Positions 17,340 to 26,351 are shown, counted from the first letter of the stretch. The stretch is 44,738 bases of DNA from Absicoccus porci (GCF_003725415.1 NZ_RJQC01000001.1:886338-931075), one strand, 5' to 3'. Notes: generated from the sequence alone by a model not told the origin. Numbers and translations are program-made.

Positions 17340-18123
17340 ACAGTCCCACCTTGCTTTCCATTTCTTGTTGTAATTGTTGTTTTAAATCTTTATCTTCAAT
17401 TAAGTCTAACACGGGCAAAAAATAACCAACACTCAACAAACCGATTGCTTGTTTTTTGGTTAAACCGCGTGATTGTAAATAATACATTTGATCTTCATCT
17501 GGTTGGCCTACTGTCAGTGCATGACTTGCTTTTACATCATTTTCATCAATCAACAATAAGGGAATACATTTTGTCATATGGTCTTTTCCCAACGTCAAAA
17601 CCCGGGTTGCTTGATGAGATTGTGCACTTTTACAGCCCTTTAAGATGTTACCATTGGCCACCATTTCGTAATGTCCATGCTCCAATAAAACGGCAAAATT
17701 TTTAATCTCTCCATCTGTATATGGTGCATCATGACGTACTTCCATATCGCAGATTTTGGCTTGATTGGCCATACATAACTGACCAGATAAAATTTCATAT
17801 TGGGCACCTGGTTCAACTAAGTCAACAAAATGGTGCCAATCAACCGGTGCATCTTCCATATCTAAGAATCCCATATGACAGGTGGCATCCTGATATACAT
17901 TAACTTTTATATTAAGATCCAAGGCATTTTGCGCTTGATTATAAATAAAAACATTGATATTTGCACTGGCTTGTACATTCATTTGGAAGGCATATGCATT
18001 GGCATCGGGTGCAATTGTCACAAATAATGTACCTTTGCTATGAGGTTGAACAGAAATTATATGTTCTTGTTTCTGATGAATGGAGATCGTTTCATAAAAG
18101 TTATCTTTTAATACGGTTTCCAT
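17326..18123 (-). CDS. sufD: Fe-S cluster assembly protein SufD
   Basis: 265 residues, shorter than Bacillus SufD (about 437), but the conserved SufBD C-terminus is present: SHALTVGQPDEDQMYYLQSRGLTKKQAIGLLSVGYFLPVL. The beta-helix core covers most of the rest, so the N-terminal domain seems reduced. SufD is needed for iron entry in the SufBC2D complex. The chosen ATG at 18123 has AAGGGGTG upstream; an earlier in-frame start is inside sufC. It begins 4 bases after the sufC stop. Confidence 0.85.
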   Translation of the reverse strand: METVLKDNFYETISIHQKQEHIISVQPHSKGTLFVTIAPDANAYAFQMNVQASANINVFIYNQAQNALDLNIKVNVYQDATCHMGFLDMEDAPVDWHHFVDLVEPGAQYEILSGQLCMANQAKICDMEVRHDAPYTDGEIKNFAVLLEHGHYEMVANGNILKGCKSAQSHQATRVLTLGKDHMTKCIPLLLIDENDVKASHALTVGQPDEDQMYYLQSRGLTKKQAIGLLSVGYFLPVLDLIEDKDLKQQLQQEMESKVGLYGNQ

Positions 18124-18127
18124 ATGC

Positions 18128-18943
18128 TTACACCCCTTGCTTAACAGCACATGCCCCTAAGGATACAGGTTGCTTCTTTTCTTCTTTTTTAGCTTGTACA
18201 CCTACTTCTTCTTCGATCCACTCATATCCTTCTTTATCTACTTTTTCAACCAATGTGGCATCACCACTTGCAACGATTTGACCATCGATCAAGATATGTG
18301 CATGTGTTGGTTTTAGATATTCTAAAAATCTTGCATAGTGAGAAACAATGATCAAGCCAGAATCACATTCTTCTTGTGATTTCATAACCGCATCGGCCAC
18401 GATTCGTAAAGCATCGACATCCAAGCCAGAATCGATTTCATCCAACATCGCAATGCTTGGTTTCAACATGGTCATTTGAACAATTTCATTTCTTTTCTTT
18501 TCGCCACCAGAAAAGCCATCATTTACAAATCGATGGGCTAGATCTGATTTCATTTGGAGTGAGCTGATAGCTCCTTCCATTTGTTTGATAAATTGGAACA
18601 ATCCAATTGGTTTTTCACGACGTGCATTGATGGCACTTCGCAAGAAATCCGAATTGGTTACACCTGAGATTTCAGGTGGATATTGCATACCCAAGAACAA
18701 TCCTGCTTTACTTCTTTGATCAACAGGCATGGATAAAATATCCTTTCCGTCTAAGGTAATTGTACCTTGTGTTACTGTATATTTAGGATTTCCCATGATG
18801 GCAGCCAACAATGTACTTTTTCCATTTCCATTTGGCCCCATTAACGCATGGCGTTCACCACTTTGAATGGTAAGATCTAATCCTTTTAAAATTTCTTTCT
18901 CTTCGACTGATACATGAAGATCATGAATTGCTAATTCTACCAT
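18128..18943 (-). CDS. sufC: Fe-S cluster assembly ATPase SufC
   Basis: 271 residues of ABC ATPase: Walker A GPNGNGKST (about residue 37), signature FSGGEKKRNE, Walker B SIAMLDEIDSGLD. It powers SufBCD. Relative to typical SufC (about 250 residues) it has an added C-terminal charged tail (EEEVGVQAKKEEKKQ) of unknown role. It is the first gene of sufCDSUB, transcribed from a promoter just upstream. Confidence 0.95.
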   Translation of the reverse strand: MVELAIHDLHVSVEEKEILKGLDLTIQSGERHALMGPNGNGKSTLLAAIMGNPKYTVTQGTITLDGKDILSMPVDQRSKAGLFLGMQYPPEISGVTNSDFLRSAINARREKPIGLFQFIKQMEGAISSLQMKSDLAHRFVNDGFSGGEKKRNEIVQMTMLKPSIAMLDEIDSGLDVDALRIVADAVMKSQEECDSGLIIVSHYARFLEYLKPTHAHILIDGQIVASGDATLVEKVDKEGYEWIEEEVGVQAKKEEKKQPVSLGACAVKQGV

Positions 18944-18968
18944 TATTCTTTCCTCTTTTCACTGGCAT

Positions 18969-18997
18969 ATCATACCAAAGTTCCCTATAAATCTCAA
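18969..18997 (-). promoter_or_regulatory. Promoter of the suf operon
   Basis: TTGAGA (18992-18997, minus strand) and TATGAT (18969-18974) 17 bases apart, 26 bases upstream of sufC. No IscR or Fur-like box is obvious. Confidence 0.65.
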
Positions 18998-19009
18998 TTG
19001 TTACGCACA

Positions 19010-19038
19010 TTGCAATTTAGACCTATTTTTCGTATAAT
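19010..19038 (+). promoter_or_regulatory. Promoter of the foldase pair
   Basis: TTGCAA (19010-19015), 17-base spacer, perfect TATAAT (19033-19038), 30 bases before the ATG at 19068. It is divergent from the suf promoter. Confidence 0.75.
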
Positions 19039-19067
19039 TGAAAAGACTTTCAAGGAGGTTATGACAT

Positions 19068-20099
19068 ATGGGTCAATTTCTTAGAGACAATTGGTTTGTC
19101 GTTGTAATTGCCATTGTGATCATTGGTTTTGTTTCCTATTTCATCTATGACAGCAACAAATATAATGTTTCTTCAATGAAATATGGAGATTCCGATGTAG
19201 TCATGAGCGTGACTGGCGGCAACGTTACAGCGGATGAAATATATTCTGATCTTTCCAAAGATGATGGAGAACTTCTCTATAATTTATATAAAAATGCAGT
19301 CGTTTCTCAAACAGTAAAAGAAACAGATAAAATTAAAAATGATGCAAAGACATTGCAGGACAATATTGTAAGTTATGCGAAACAACAAGATTCAGATAAT
19401 TACAAACAAATTATTGAACAAGAATTATATGCATATGGATATTCAAGTTATGATGATTTGGATGACTATTGTTTAGAAAGCGTAAAAGAAGCCCAAATGA
19501 ATGAAAACTATGTCGATAATCATTTTGCCAGCTTATCTAAAGCAGTCGTCTCAAAAAAACCACGTACAATATCTATCATTACGATGTCTGTATCCGATGC
19601 AAGCAATTTAACATCCGACGAACAAAAGAAGAAAGTTAACATTGATAGTGCCCTACAAAAAGAAAGTTTCGCGAAAACGGCAACCACCTATTCTGAAGAT
19701 ACAACAGCTAGCGATAAGGGTGTATATGGTTATATTGATGAAGATGATAAAGACAGCAGTAGCAGTTCTTTAGATTCTAGCGTTATTGAAGCCGCTTTAA
19801 AATTAAAAAAAGGAGAAACCTCCGATTGGATCACGGTCACTGACAGTGATGCTGGTACAACAACTTTGTATAAAGTTCACGTCAATGAAACAGATGTAAA
19901 TCAAATTCATAAAAGTAAGAATACGACCATCAAACGTCAATTGCTGAATGCAATCTTAAATGACAATACAGGTTTATCCACTAAAATTGTGCAGGCCAAT
20001 GCAAAGAAATTAAAAATCTCTATTAAAGATAAAACCACGAAAAAGAAATTAAATGCTTATATCAATGAGCAATTGAAAGGAGATGCTTCCAATGAATAA
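19068..20099 (+). CDS. Membrane-anchored parvulin-like peptidyl-prolyl isomerase / foldase
   Basis: 343 residues. A single N-terminal membrane segment (about 8-28, WFVVVIAIVIIGFVSYFIY) has no signal peptidase site, so it is a type II anchor with the rest outside. A helical SurA_N-like part (about 50-160) is followed by a parvulin-like region (about 170-280) with FAKTATTYSEDTTASDKGVYGYIDE and AALKLKKGETSDWI, matching the typical YSDDxxSAxKGGDLGYF and FxLKKGEVS pattern. The role is probably extracytoplasmic folding. A strong ribosome site (AAGGAGG) precedes the ATG. It overlaps the downstream lipoprotein foldase by 8 bases. Confidence 0.8.
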   Translation: MGQFLRDNWFVVVIAIVIIGFVSYFIYDSNKYNVSSMKYGDSDVVMSVTGGNVTADEIYSDLSKDDGELLYNLYKNAVVSQTVKETDKIKNDAKTLQDNIVSYAKQQDSDNYKQIIEQELYAYGYSSYDDLDDYCLESVKEAQMNENYVDNHFASLSKAVVSKKPRTISIITMSVSDASNLTSDEQKKKVNIDSALQKESFAKTATTYSEDTTASDKGVYGYIDEDDKDSSSSSLDSSVIEAALKLKKGETSDWITVTDSDAGTTTLYKVHVNETDVNQIHKSKNTTIKRQLLNAILNDNTGLSTKIVQANAKKLKISIKDKTTKKKLNAYINEQLKGDASNE

Positions 20100-21006
20100 A
20101 AAGCGTATCCTAACGATCAGTTTATGTGCCCTTATGCTAACTGGATGTTCTGGTCACAATACTTCTGTGTCCAATGGTGATTCCACATTAATGACAGTCG
20201 GTGATACATCATATACAAAAAATGATGTATATACTTTATTAAAGAATACCAGTGGTACATCCGATGGAATGACACATATTCAAAGTATTATCTATAATAA
20301 AGAAGTAGGTAAAACCAAAGCGATGAAAGAGGAAGCTGAAAAACAATATGAAAGTTATACATCGGCTTCGGATGACTTCGAAAAACAAATCAAAGCACAA
20401 GGATATACAAAAAAGACGTATATCAATGAAGTCATATTGCCTACCATCCAAGCAGATAAATTATTAGATAAATATTTCCAAGACAATAAAAAAGCCATCA
20501 AGAAAAAATATAAACCTTCCATGGCTATCATCATTCAATGTGATAGTGAAAAGAAAGCCAATCAAGCACTTGCTGAATTAAAAAAAGGAACAGCACAAAA
20601 AGATGTTATTTCCAAATATCAAAGTTCAGATTCCAATTTTTCAGACAGTGCTACATTGATTACCACCAAAACGAGTGGTGTACCTACTCGTTTAGTAAAA
20701 ACTTTATACAATCAATCCAATACAGGTCTTGTTGACGAAGTATTTACGAGTGATGACGAAGATTCAAATACGGCTTATGTCGCAATCCTTCAAACAAATT
20801 CATATAGCAAGCTCGTTTCAAAATTAAAAGATAGTTTATCATCGGATTCCGATCTAAGTTCTGAATGTATGAAATATTATTTAAAGAAGTATAACTTTGA
20901 AGTACATGACCAAGATATATTTGATTATTTACGTTCCAATAATCCAGAATATTTAGTTAATCATCCAGAACTTGCTGAATCCAGTAGTAATTCATCAAAT
21001 TCGTAA
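20092..21006 (+). CDS. Lipoprotein foldase, PrsA/SurA-like
   Basis: 304 residues starting MNKKRILTISLCALMLTGCS: a lipoprotein signal with the lipobox LTGC (Cys about residue 19). It then has a SurA_N-like helical part and a parvulin-like central region (about 140-230) that is degenerate compared with its neighbour. The C-terminus is Ser/Asn rich. The role is likely a membrane-attached chaperone for secreted proteins. The start at 20092 has AAAGGAG upstream and overlaps the preceding stop, so the pair is one operon. Being next to a secretion locus may be meaningful, but they are separated by a terminator. Confidence 0.8.
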   Translation: MNKKRILTISLCALMLTGCSGHNTSVSNGDSTLMTVGDTSYTKNDVYTLLKNTSGTSDGMTHIQSIIYNKEVGKTKAMKEEAEKQYESYTSASDDFEKQIKAQGYTKKTYINEVILPTIQADKLLDKYFQDNKKAIKKKYKPSMAIIIQCDSEKKANQALAELKKGTAQKDVISKYQSSDSNFSDSATLITTKTSGVPTRLVKTLYNQSNTGLVDEVFTSDDEDSNTAYVAILQTNSYSKLVSKLKDSLSSDSDLSSECMKYYLKKYNFEVHDQDIFDYLRSNNPEYLVNHPELAESSSNSSNS

Positions 21007-21011
21007 TTTAT

Positions 21012-21044
21012 ACACCTGACAGAAATGTCAGGTGTGTTTTTTTT
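21012..21044 (+). terminator. Terminator of the foldase operon
   Basis: ACACCTGAC/GTCAGGTGT with a 6-base loop followed by GTTTTTTTT. It overlaps the end of the convergent DUF4176 gene. Confidence 0.9.
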
Positions 21045-21297
21045 GTTGTTCTTCGAGCACATATCGATAATTGAATTCTTCTGTATCTTGCAATCCAATG
21101 TAATATAGAGTTTGGATGTTTTCATCATTAAAAAGATAAAAGTGAGAAGAATCTAAAACACCTTCTGGCCATAAGACAGCTGCATAATCATAAATCTTAT
21201 CGGAACCCACTTGATTTTGAAGACGTCCAACGATCATTAAACGTTTTTTCCCTTGTTTTAAAGTTACCACAGTACCTAAGGGTAATAATTCTTTCAT
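21028..21297 (-). CDS. DUF4176 protein (type VII secretion associated)
   Basis: 89 residues matching DUF4176: LPLGTVVTLKQGKKRLMIVGR at the start and YDYAAVLWPEGVLDSSHFYLFNDENIQ... in the middle. DUF4176 genes are commonly found in Firmicutes type VII loci close to LXG-type substrates. The biochemical role is unknown. The ATG at 21297 has AGGAGG upstream. It is the last gene of the T7SS operon and shares its end with the foldase terminator. Confidence 0.8.
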   Translation of the reverse strand: MKELLPLGTVVTLKQGKKRLMIVGRLQNQVGSDKIYDYAAVLWPEGVLDSSHFYLFNDENIQTLYYIGLQDTEEFNYRYVLEEQQKKHT

Positions 21298-21309
21298 TCT
21301 AACCTCCTT

Positions 21310-22107
21310 CTAATACTCCACTTTAACTTTAAATCCAAGGCCACAGATAAAGCCAAGTTTTGACCCAAATTCCCATTCTCTTGTTTTATGATGGTAACTA
21401 ACATTTGCTTGTGCACTCCCAATCGATCCGGATCCTGTCAGTGTTATCTTTGCATCAAAAAACTGAAAAGAAGATTTTACTTCACCTTGTAAGGCAGCTG
21501 CACCCACGTCCAAATCTAGTGTTTGTTCACTCGCACTTAATACCGCTTTTGCTTTCGCATATACAACGCCTACTTGACCAGATGCAGAAGCAGTTCCATA
21601 AATCATCGATTGGCCAATCCGTGCCGATGCCGTTCCACTAAGAAGACTTAAGCTCGTTGATCCAGAAAGATATATAGATGGATTAATCACTTTATTTTTC
21701 CATACGTGAATATCTACTGCACCATTCGCTTTCCATTGGCCAATATCAGCATTTAAAAGAACATAACCATATTTACCATTCTTTGTATATGCATATTGAC
21801 TAGCAGCATAACTGATTTTACCGGAGCCAGTAATGGTCTTTCCTTCTTTTTTGATGATATTATCAAAGTGTGGATGAATCGATCCCGTATATGTTAAATA
21901 TCCATCTTGAAAATATGAATTTGTTAAGCGTGCTTCTTTTTGTTCATAGACAATAGCACTTTGTGAATAAAAAGAAGCTATTTTTTGTAGACGTGATAGA
22001 ATATCTTGATGTCTTATAGAAAGATGCGATTGAGTAAATGATAAAGGGATACAGTATTTCATCAATCGATTGGATACATGTCGATAAACTTCCGTATCAA
22101 TGTTCAT
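21310..22107 (-). CDS. Beta-rich putative type VII cargo protein
   Basis: 265 residues, not assigned to a family. The first 60 residues are helical (YRHVSNRLMKYCIPLSFTQSH, ILSRLQKIASFYSQSAIVYEQK). Residues about 70-265 are a repeating Gly/Ser/Ala/Thr-rich beta pattern (KTITGSGKISYAAS, GTASARIGQSMIYGTASASG, ITLTGSGSIGSAQANVSY), like the middle region of LXG-type proteins but with no recognisable toxin domain. No signal peptide, which fits export by type VII secretion. It overlaps the preceding small ORF by 11 bases and sits between WXG100-type genes and DUF4176, where LXG effectors commonly lie. Confidence 0.55.
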   Translation of the reverse strand: MNIDTEVYRHVSNRLMKYCIPLSFTQSHLSIRHQDILSRLQKIASFYSQSAIVYEQKEARLTNSYFQDGYLTYTGSIHPHFDNIIKKEGKTITGSGKISYAASQYAYTKNGKYGYVLLNADIGQWKANGAVDIHVWKNKVINPSIYLSGSTSLSLLSGTASARIGQSMIYGTASASGQVGVVYAKAKAVLSASEQTLDLDVGAAALQGEVKSSFQFFDAKITLTGSGSIGSAQANVSYHHKTREWEFGSKLGFICGLGFKVKVEY

Positions 22108-22264
22108 TCTTTAACTCATCTATTTGTTTTTGAGCAAGGATCAGTACTTGACCAATCGCATTTTGAATAGCCATTCGTTCATTGGCTGGAAAGTTTACAG
22201 CTACTTCTCTTTGGATATCAACCAAATCCCGAATGAGAGATTCATAATAGGATATGGATTTCAT
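22097..22264 (-). CDS. Overlooked 55-residue helical protein in the T7SS operon
   Basis: An ORF too short for common length cutoffs: MKSISYYESLIRDLVDIQRE, then a helical middle (FPANERMAIQNAIGQVLILA) and an end QKQIDELKNEH. It is probably all helical. Its ATG overlaps the stop of the second WXG100 gene (ATGA, 22261-22264), and its stop overlaps the start of the beta-rich gene by 11 bases, a spacing typical of real coupled genes. It has no ribosome site of its own. Its place resembles that of small helical partner proteins of LXG toxins (such as DUF5082 or DUF3130 types), but it cannot be assigned to a family. Confidence 0.6.
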   Translation of the reverse strand: MKSISYYESLIRDLVDIQREVAVNFPANERMAIQNAIGQVLILAQKQIDELKNEH

Positions 22265-22548
22265 TGGATGCGACTAGCCAATTGTTGCTCATTCTCTTGA
22301 TAAGATGCCGCTGTTTGTTGTAGAAATTGTACATACGTTTCAATTGCTTGAAGATAGGAATGAAATACCGGACGTAAGGATTGAAATTGACTGATTAACG
22401 ACGCAGAAGCAGGCGATGTCCAAATTCCATTCAGATAGTTCATCTTCGCATCCACTTCTTGAAATACAGTTTGTATTTGATTTTCGCTTGTCTTTAATCG
22501 ATTCGCATAATTCAATACATCGTCAGCAGAAATTTGCACATATGCCAT
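22261..22548 (-). CDS. WXG100-family protein, second copy
   Basis: 95 residues, no signal peptide, with a helix-turn-helix layout and WXG100 size. The turn is GIWTSPASASLISQF, so the motif is W-T-S and the Gly is replaced by Ser. The N-terminal helix is MAYVQISADDVLNYANRL, a typical start for these proteins. It is likely secreted or a partner of the other WXG100 protein. It lies 2 bases after that gene and overlaps the next ORF by 4 bases. Confidence 0.8.
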   Translation of the reverse strand: MAYVQISADDVLNYANRLKTSENQIQTVFQEVDAKMNYLNGIWTSPASASLISQFQSLRPVFHSYLQAIETYVQFLQQTAASYQENEQQLASRIQ

Positions 22549-22550
22549 AG

Positions 22551-22844
22551 CTAAGCCAACCTTCCTGCTGCCATAGCACGTTCTTGTTGTAGTTGCTCAT
22601 ATTGCATGGCACTTGAACGAATAAATGCACTATACTGCTCAATGATTGATGTCATACGTTTCAATTGTGGCTGAAATGCTTCCACTTTTGCAATAAATGC
22701 CTCATTATCTTTGCCTTGCCAAACACTTTGCATTTGATGCATCATCTGATTCATTTGTATGATCATTTGATCATATGTTTCTGCTTTTTGCTTCAAATAC
22801 ATGGCGCTTTGATACACTTCTTGAATTTCAACTTTAATTTTCAT
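22551..22844 (-). CDS. WXG100-family protein, EsxA/YukE-like
   Basis: 97 residues with the motif VWQGKDNEAFIAK, a true W-x-G, between two helices, and a Met-rich first helix (MIIQMNQMMHQMQ). WXG100 proteins are dimeric helical hairpins secreted by type VII systems without a signal peptide. A Y-x-x-x-E/L-type tail is not obvious. The start at 22844 has AAAGGAA upstream. It follows the YukD-like gene by 11 bases. Confidence 0.85.
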   Translation of the reverse strand: MKIKVEIQEVYQSAMYLKQKAETYDQMIIQMNQMMHQMQSVWQGKDNEAFIAKVEAFQPQLKRMTSIIEQYSAFIRSSAMQYEQLQQERAMAAGRLA

Positions 22845-22855
22845 GTTATTCCTTT

Positions 22856-23089
22856 CTAAACTAAAATAAGATGATCACCCGATCGAATGCCATTGGTTTT
22901 TCCATCGGCATCCATATCCACAAAACGTTGTGTATCCATACAGTAAAAACATCGTTGATACGATACATGATGATTCCAAATATTTTGTGTATCTTCTAAA
23001 AACTGTGAAAATATATAGGAATCTGTTAAATAAAAAGTTAGCCATTGAGATACATCAAATTCACGAATATAAATCACTATTTCATTCAT
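22856..23089 (-). CDS. YukD/EsaB-like small ubiquitin-like protein
   Basis: 77 residues with an N-terminal beta strand MNEIVIYIREFD and an ending NGIRSGDHLILV that resembles the YukD (EsaB) family, a ubiquitin-like fold encoded in Firmicutes type VII loci. The middle (FSQFLEDTQNIWN, CMDTQRF) is divergent, so this is moderate confidence. The ATG at 23089 has GGAG upstream and overlaps the essC-like stop by 8 bases. The larger frame beginning at 23107 is inside essC-like DNA and was not used. Confidence 0.6.
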   Translation of the reverse strand: MNEIVIYIREFDVSQWLTFYLTDSYIFSQFLEDTQNIWNHHVSYQRCFYCMDTQRFVDMDADGKTNGIRSGDHLILV

Positions 23090-26000
23090 ATTGAAAACTC
23101 CATACATATCGATCTTGCCAAAAATAGATATCTCCTGCTTCTTCCGGAGATATACGATGAATCAAATACGAATATTCACGATATCCCAAACCAACCCACA
23201 TAAGATCGAAGTCATATTGTTTCTGTATATAACTGGCATCCGTTAAAATAGGCATACAATCAAATACATCACAAACATAAATATCTGCTTCTATATTAAA
23301 ATCGTTACTTACTTGTAAAAGCGGATCAATCAACAACCATTTCTGAATCAATTGCTGGATATATGCAAAACAAGATTGTTGTACATATAGAATGAGTAAG
23401 GGATGTTGATGTTGCCAATCGATATCTTTTTGCAGGCGAACGGTTCGTCCCACTTTCAATGAAGTTTGCTTCTTAACTTTTTTGATTTTGATTGGTGGCT
23501 TTGATTTCACATAATAGAACTGAGCTAACCGATCATCGATCCATATCAATCCTTGGTCAGCCTTTGGAATTTGAAAGGTATGAAAAACACTTCGTACCAT
23601 ATCCATATTTTTCCAAGATAAACATAATATATAGTCCCATTGACTTTGAAAAGCATCCAAAGTCATCCAATACGAATGAATACAGATGATCATACCGATT
23701 GGATTCGACATATATTCTGTAATATCCATATGATCGATCGCATCAATAAAGAAAAAGGAGATTTCTTCATTGGCACTATAAGATTCCAACGTAGGTAAAT
23801 GAACCATGCAGATTCTTTCATTTTTTAAGTGTGTCATCATAGCCAACAACCATTCATCCCGTTGCTTTTCCTGCTCATAATATAAAAGAATCTTTTCGCC
23901 CGGTTTTGGATACCAAGCAATTTGTTGTTGTTTCCAAGGAAGATCAATCATCATATCCGACAAAGACTGTGTTTTTAAATCTGGCTGAATAATCCAATGA
24001 TGATTTTGAGGTTTTGCCAACAACGTATTAGTTAGGAATTGAAAGGTTGTTTCCTTCTTATCATGCGATTGACCTATCATTTTGCCATCTGCATATCCAA
24101 TCCAATACGCATCCGCTTTCTGTTCATGGATCCAAAAACCTTGTCCTTTCATATAGAAATCATCTACGAATCCTACAAAAGCACCTGCTTGTTTTAAATG
24201 AGCAGCCTGTGCATTATGTAACACTTCACGACTATCTGATTCACTATTCACTTTCAAACAAATTCGCAATCGAAAGTTAGATAGAATTTGTTCATCAACG
24301 ATTCCCATGGGTTTTTGTGTGGCCAAAACCAGATGAATTCCAAGAGAACGACCAATACGCGCAATCTCTTTAATTTCATTCATTGCTTCTGGATAGCGCA
24401 TTTTAAACTGTGCAAATTCATCCATCACAATCAATACATGACTCATTTTTTTCTTATGAATCTGATTGTATGCATCAATATGAGCAATCTGATGTGGATG
24501 TAATTTGATAAGATCGCGCAAAATACATTGACGATGTCGCATTTCTGAACGTAAACTTTCTATCCATCTTTGTACGGCACTTTCTTCTAAATTGGTAACC
24601 ATTCCAGCACAATGAGCAAATTGATAAAAAGCTTGTCCAAACGCACCCCCTTTAAAATCAATAAGAATATACTGCAACTGCTCTGGTGTATTCCGTATGA
24701 TCAATTGCATCAGCAACATGGAAATCCATTCTGATTTTCCGGATCCAGTCATCCCTGCCACTAGAATATGTGGACCTTGTTTCTTTTCATCTAAATCGAT
24801 CCATATTTCCTTTCCTTGATCACTTAAACCAATGGGAATCCGTAAACAACAATCGGTTTGAGGTGAAGCATTTTTAATGCTCATCCAAAAGCTTTGGGAA
24901 CATGGACTTCCCTTGGCAATTGGGCGAAGATCAATCTTCTTAGAAGTTATGTTTGATATTTTCTGATCAATGGATACAGTAATATCTTGCGTTGTACAAA
25001 AAATCACAGTTGCTTCGACTTGAATTTGTAGTGGTATAGTTGAAAAGATCCATAAATGACTACATTTCATTTCCATAATGAAATCCAATAATTCTTCTTG
25101 TGAAGTCACTAATAAGGGCTGATGCTGCCACTGACAATAGCCGAATCCAAAACAACGTTCATCCCCTTTCATATGAGGATCTACCCAGATCCATTTTTCA
25201 TCTTGACAAGGATGTTGCCAAACCCACTGTGCAAATAACGAAGAACCAATCATTGAATCATTAGATTCAATCCAAATGGTTTGTCCTTTTTGAAGAAATA
25301 CACTTCGTTGCATATTTTGTGAATATACATCCACTTTTTCTTGCAGACATTGATACAGATGGTGATTCATTTGATCATAGGCCGGTTCTGGAAAATCGAA
25401 AGTAATCCAGGATTGTAAAGTATTCCCCACATATAAAGGATGACGAATACCATATGTTTCTTTTTGGCAAGAACATAATTGTAGGTACTTTTCTTCTTGA
25501 TGTTTTAAATCTTGGCGAGCTTTTTGTACTTTGCTTTCCATTTTTGTTAGATAAGATAGATAGTTTTGATCATTTTCTACATAATCCTTTTGCAGTTGTT
25601 TCCATTGGGAACGATAATTCAACGCTCCATAAAATAAGAAGGCTACAAACATAGACATATTGGTCAAAAGCAAGGTTGGTATTTGATACTTTTGTTCCGA
25701 CTGAAACAGATAATATCCTATACTTAGTAACCCACCAGACAGTAAAATAGATAAAGATGGCCCAAATATTTGTATTCGTTTTGGTTTTACAGGGGCAGGC
25801 ATACAATGTGGCACTTGAATGGACATTGAAATATTTTCTTGTGAGAATGTATATTCTTCATCTTGTATGGTCCAAACTTCCCTATTTTCAACAGGAACGG
25901 ATTCACACCGTTGTATGGCGTTTTTTACTCTTGTATTGATCATAAGAATAGAGCCAAATAAATACATGCTATATTCTGCAACTTGAATCCAGTCACCATC

Positions 26001-26351
26001 TTGTAAAACTTTTTCTTTGACTCTTTTCCCATTTACATAGGTGCCATTGGTACTTGAAAGATCAATCAATTGTTTGTTTTCGATACGAAAATGTTCAACG
26101 GAAACATGCGTAGACAGGCCTAACTTTCGACCAAAGGAAAAAATATGTTTTATCGGTATGATATGCCAATCTTCTTTGATCCAAAGAATGCGATACTCTC
26201 CAAATATCATGCCTTGATTTCTTTGCAGACATCGTTGATTGACATAAATCTTCCCTTTCATTTTCACAAACTTTAGATTGCGAAACACTTGTATGGTCTC
26301 GATTTCAATCATTTCACATCGATCATCATAAAATAGGACAACTTTATCCAT
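23082..26351 (-). CDS. essC: EssC-type FtsK/SpoIIIE ATPase of a type VII secretion system
   Basis: 1089 residues. An N-terminal FHA region (about 65-135) includes GRKLGLSTHVSVEHF and SSTNGTYVNGK. Two membrane segments follow (about 197-250), then a linker and an FtsK-like ATPase domain: Walker A GMTGSGKS (about 533), IDFKGGAFG, Walker B VLIVMDEFAQF (about 635) and RIGRSLGIHLVLATQKP. The remaining about 350 residues hold the space of two further ATPase domains but show no Walker A; where one would be expected reads GEKILLYYEQEKQRD. Typical EssC is near 1480 residues with three such domains. This is the motor that exports WXG100 substrates. The ATG at 26351 overlaps the preceding stop by 8 bases, so it is coupled. 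Confidence 0.88.
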   Translation of the reverse strand: MDKVVLFYDDRCEMIEIETIQVFRNLKFVKMKGKIYVNQRCLQRNQGMIFGEYRILWIKEDWHIIPIKHIFSFGRKLGLSTHVSVEHFRIENKQLIDLSSTNGTYVNGKRVKEKVLQDGDWIQVAEYSMYLFGSILMINTRVKNAIQRCESVPVENREVWTIQDEEYTFSQENISMSIQVPHCMPAPVKPKRIQIFGPSLSILLSGGLLSIGYYLFQSEQKYQIPTLLLTNMSMFVAFLFYGALNYRSQWKQLQKDYVENDQNYLSYLTKMESKVQKARQDLKHQEEKYLQLCSCQKETYGIRHPLYVGNTLQSWITFDFPEPAYDQMNHHLYQCLQEKVDVYSQNMQRSVFLQKGQTIWIESNDSMIGSSLFAQWVWQHPCQDEKWIWVDPHMKGDERCFGFGYCQWQHQPLLVTSQEELLDFIMEMKCSHLWIFSTIPLQIQVEATVIFCTTQDITVSIDQKISNITSKKIDLRPIAKGSPCSQSFWMSIKNASPQTDCCLRIPIGLSDQGKEIWIDLDEKKQGPHILVAGMTGSGKSEWISMLLMQLIIRNTPEQLQYILIDFKGGAFGQAFYQFAHCAGMVTNLEESAVQRWIESLRSEMRHRQCILRDLIKLHPHQIAHIDAYNQIHKKKMSHVLIVMDEFAQFKMRYPEAMNEIKEIARIGRSLGIHLVLATQKPMGIVDEQILSNFRLRICLKVNSESDSREVLHNAQAAHLKQAGAFVGFVDDFYMKGQGFWIHEQKADAYWIGYADGKMIGQSHDKKETTFQFLTNTLLAKPQNHHWIIQPDLKTQSLSDMMIDLPWKQQQIAWYPKPGEKILLYYEQEKQRDEWLLAMMTHLKNERICMVHLPTLESYSANEEISFFFIDAIDHMDITEYMSNPIGMIICIHSYWMTLDAFQSQWDYILCLSWKNMDMVRSVFHTFQIPKADQGLIWIDDRLAQFYYVKSKPPIKIKKVKKQTSLKVGRTVRLQKDIDWQHQHPLLILYVQQSCFAYIQQLIQKWLLIDPLLQVSNDFNIEADIYVCDVFDCMPILTDASYIQKQYDFDLMWVGLGYREYSYLIHRISPEEAGDIYFWQDRYVWSFQYE

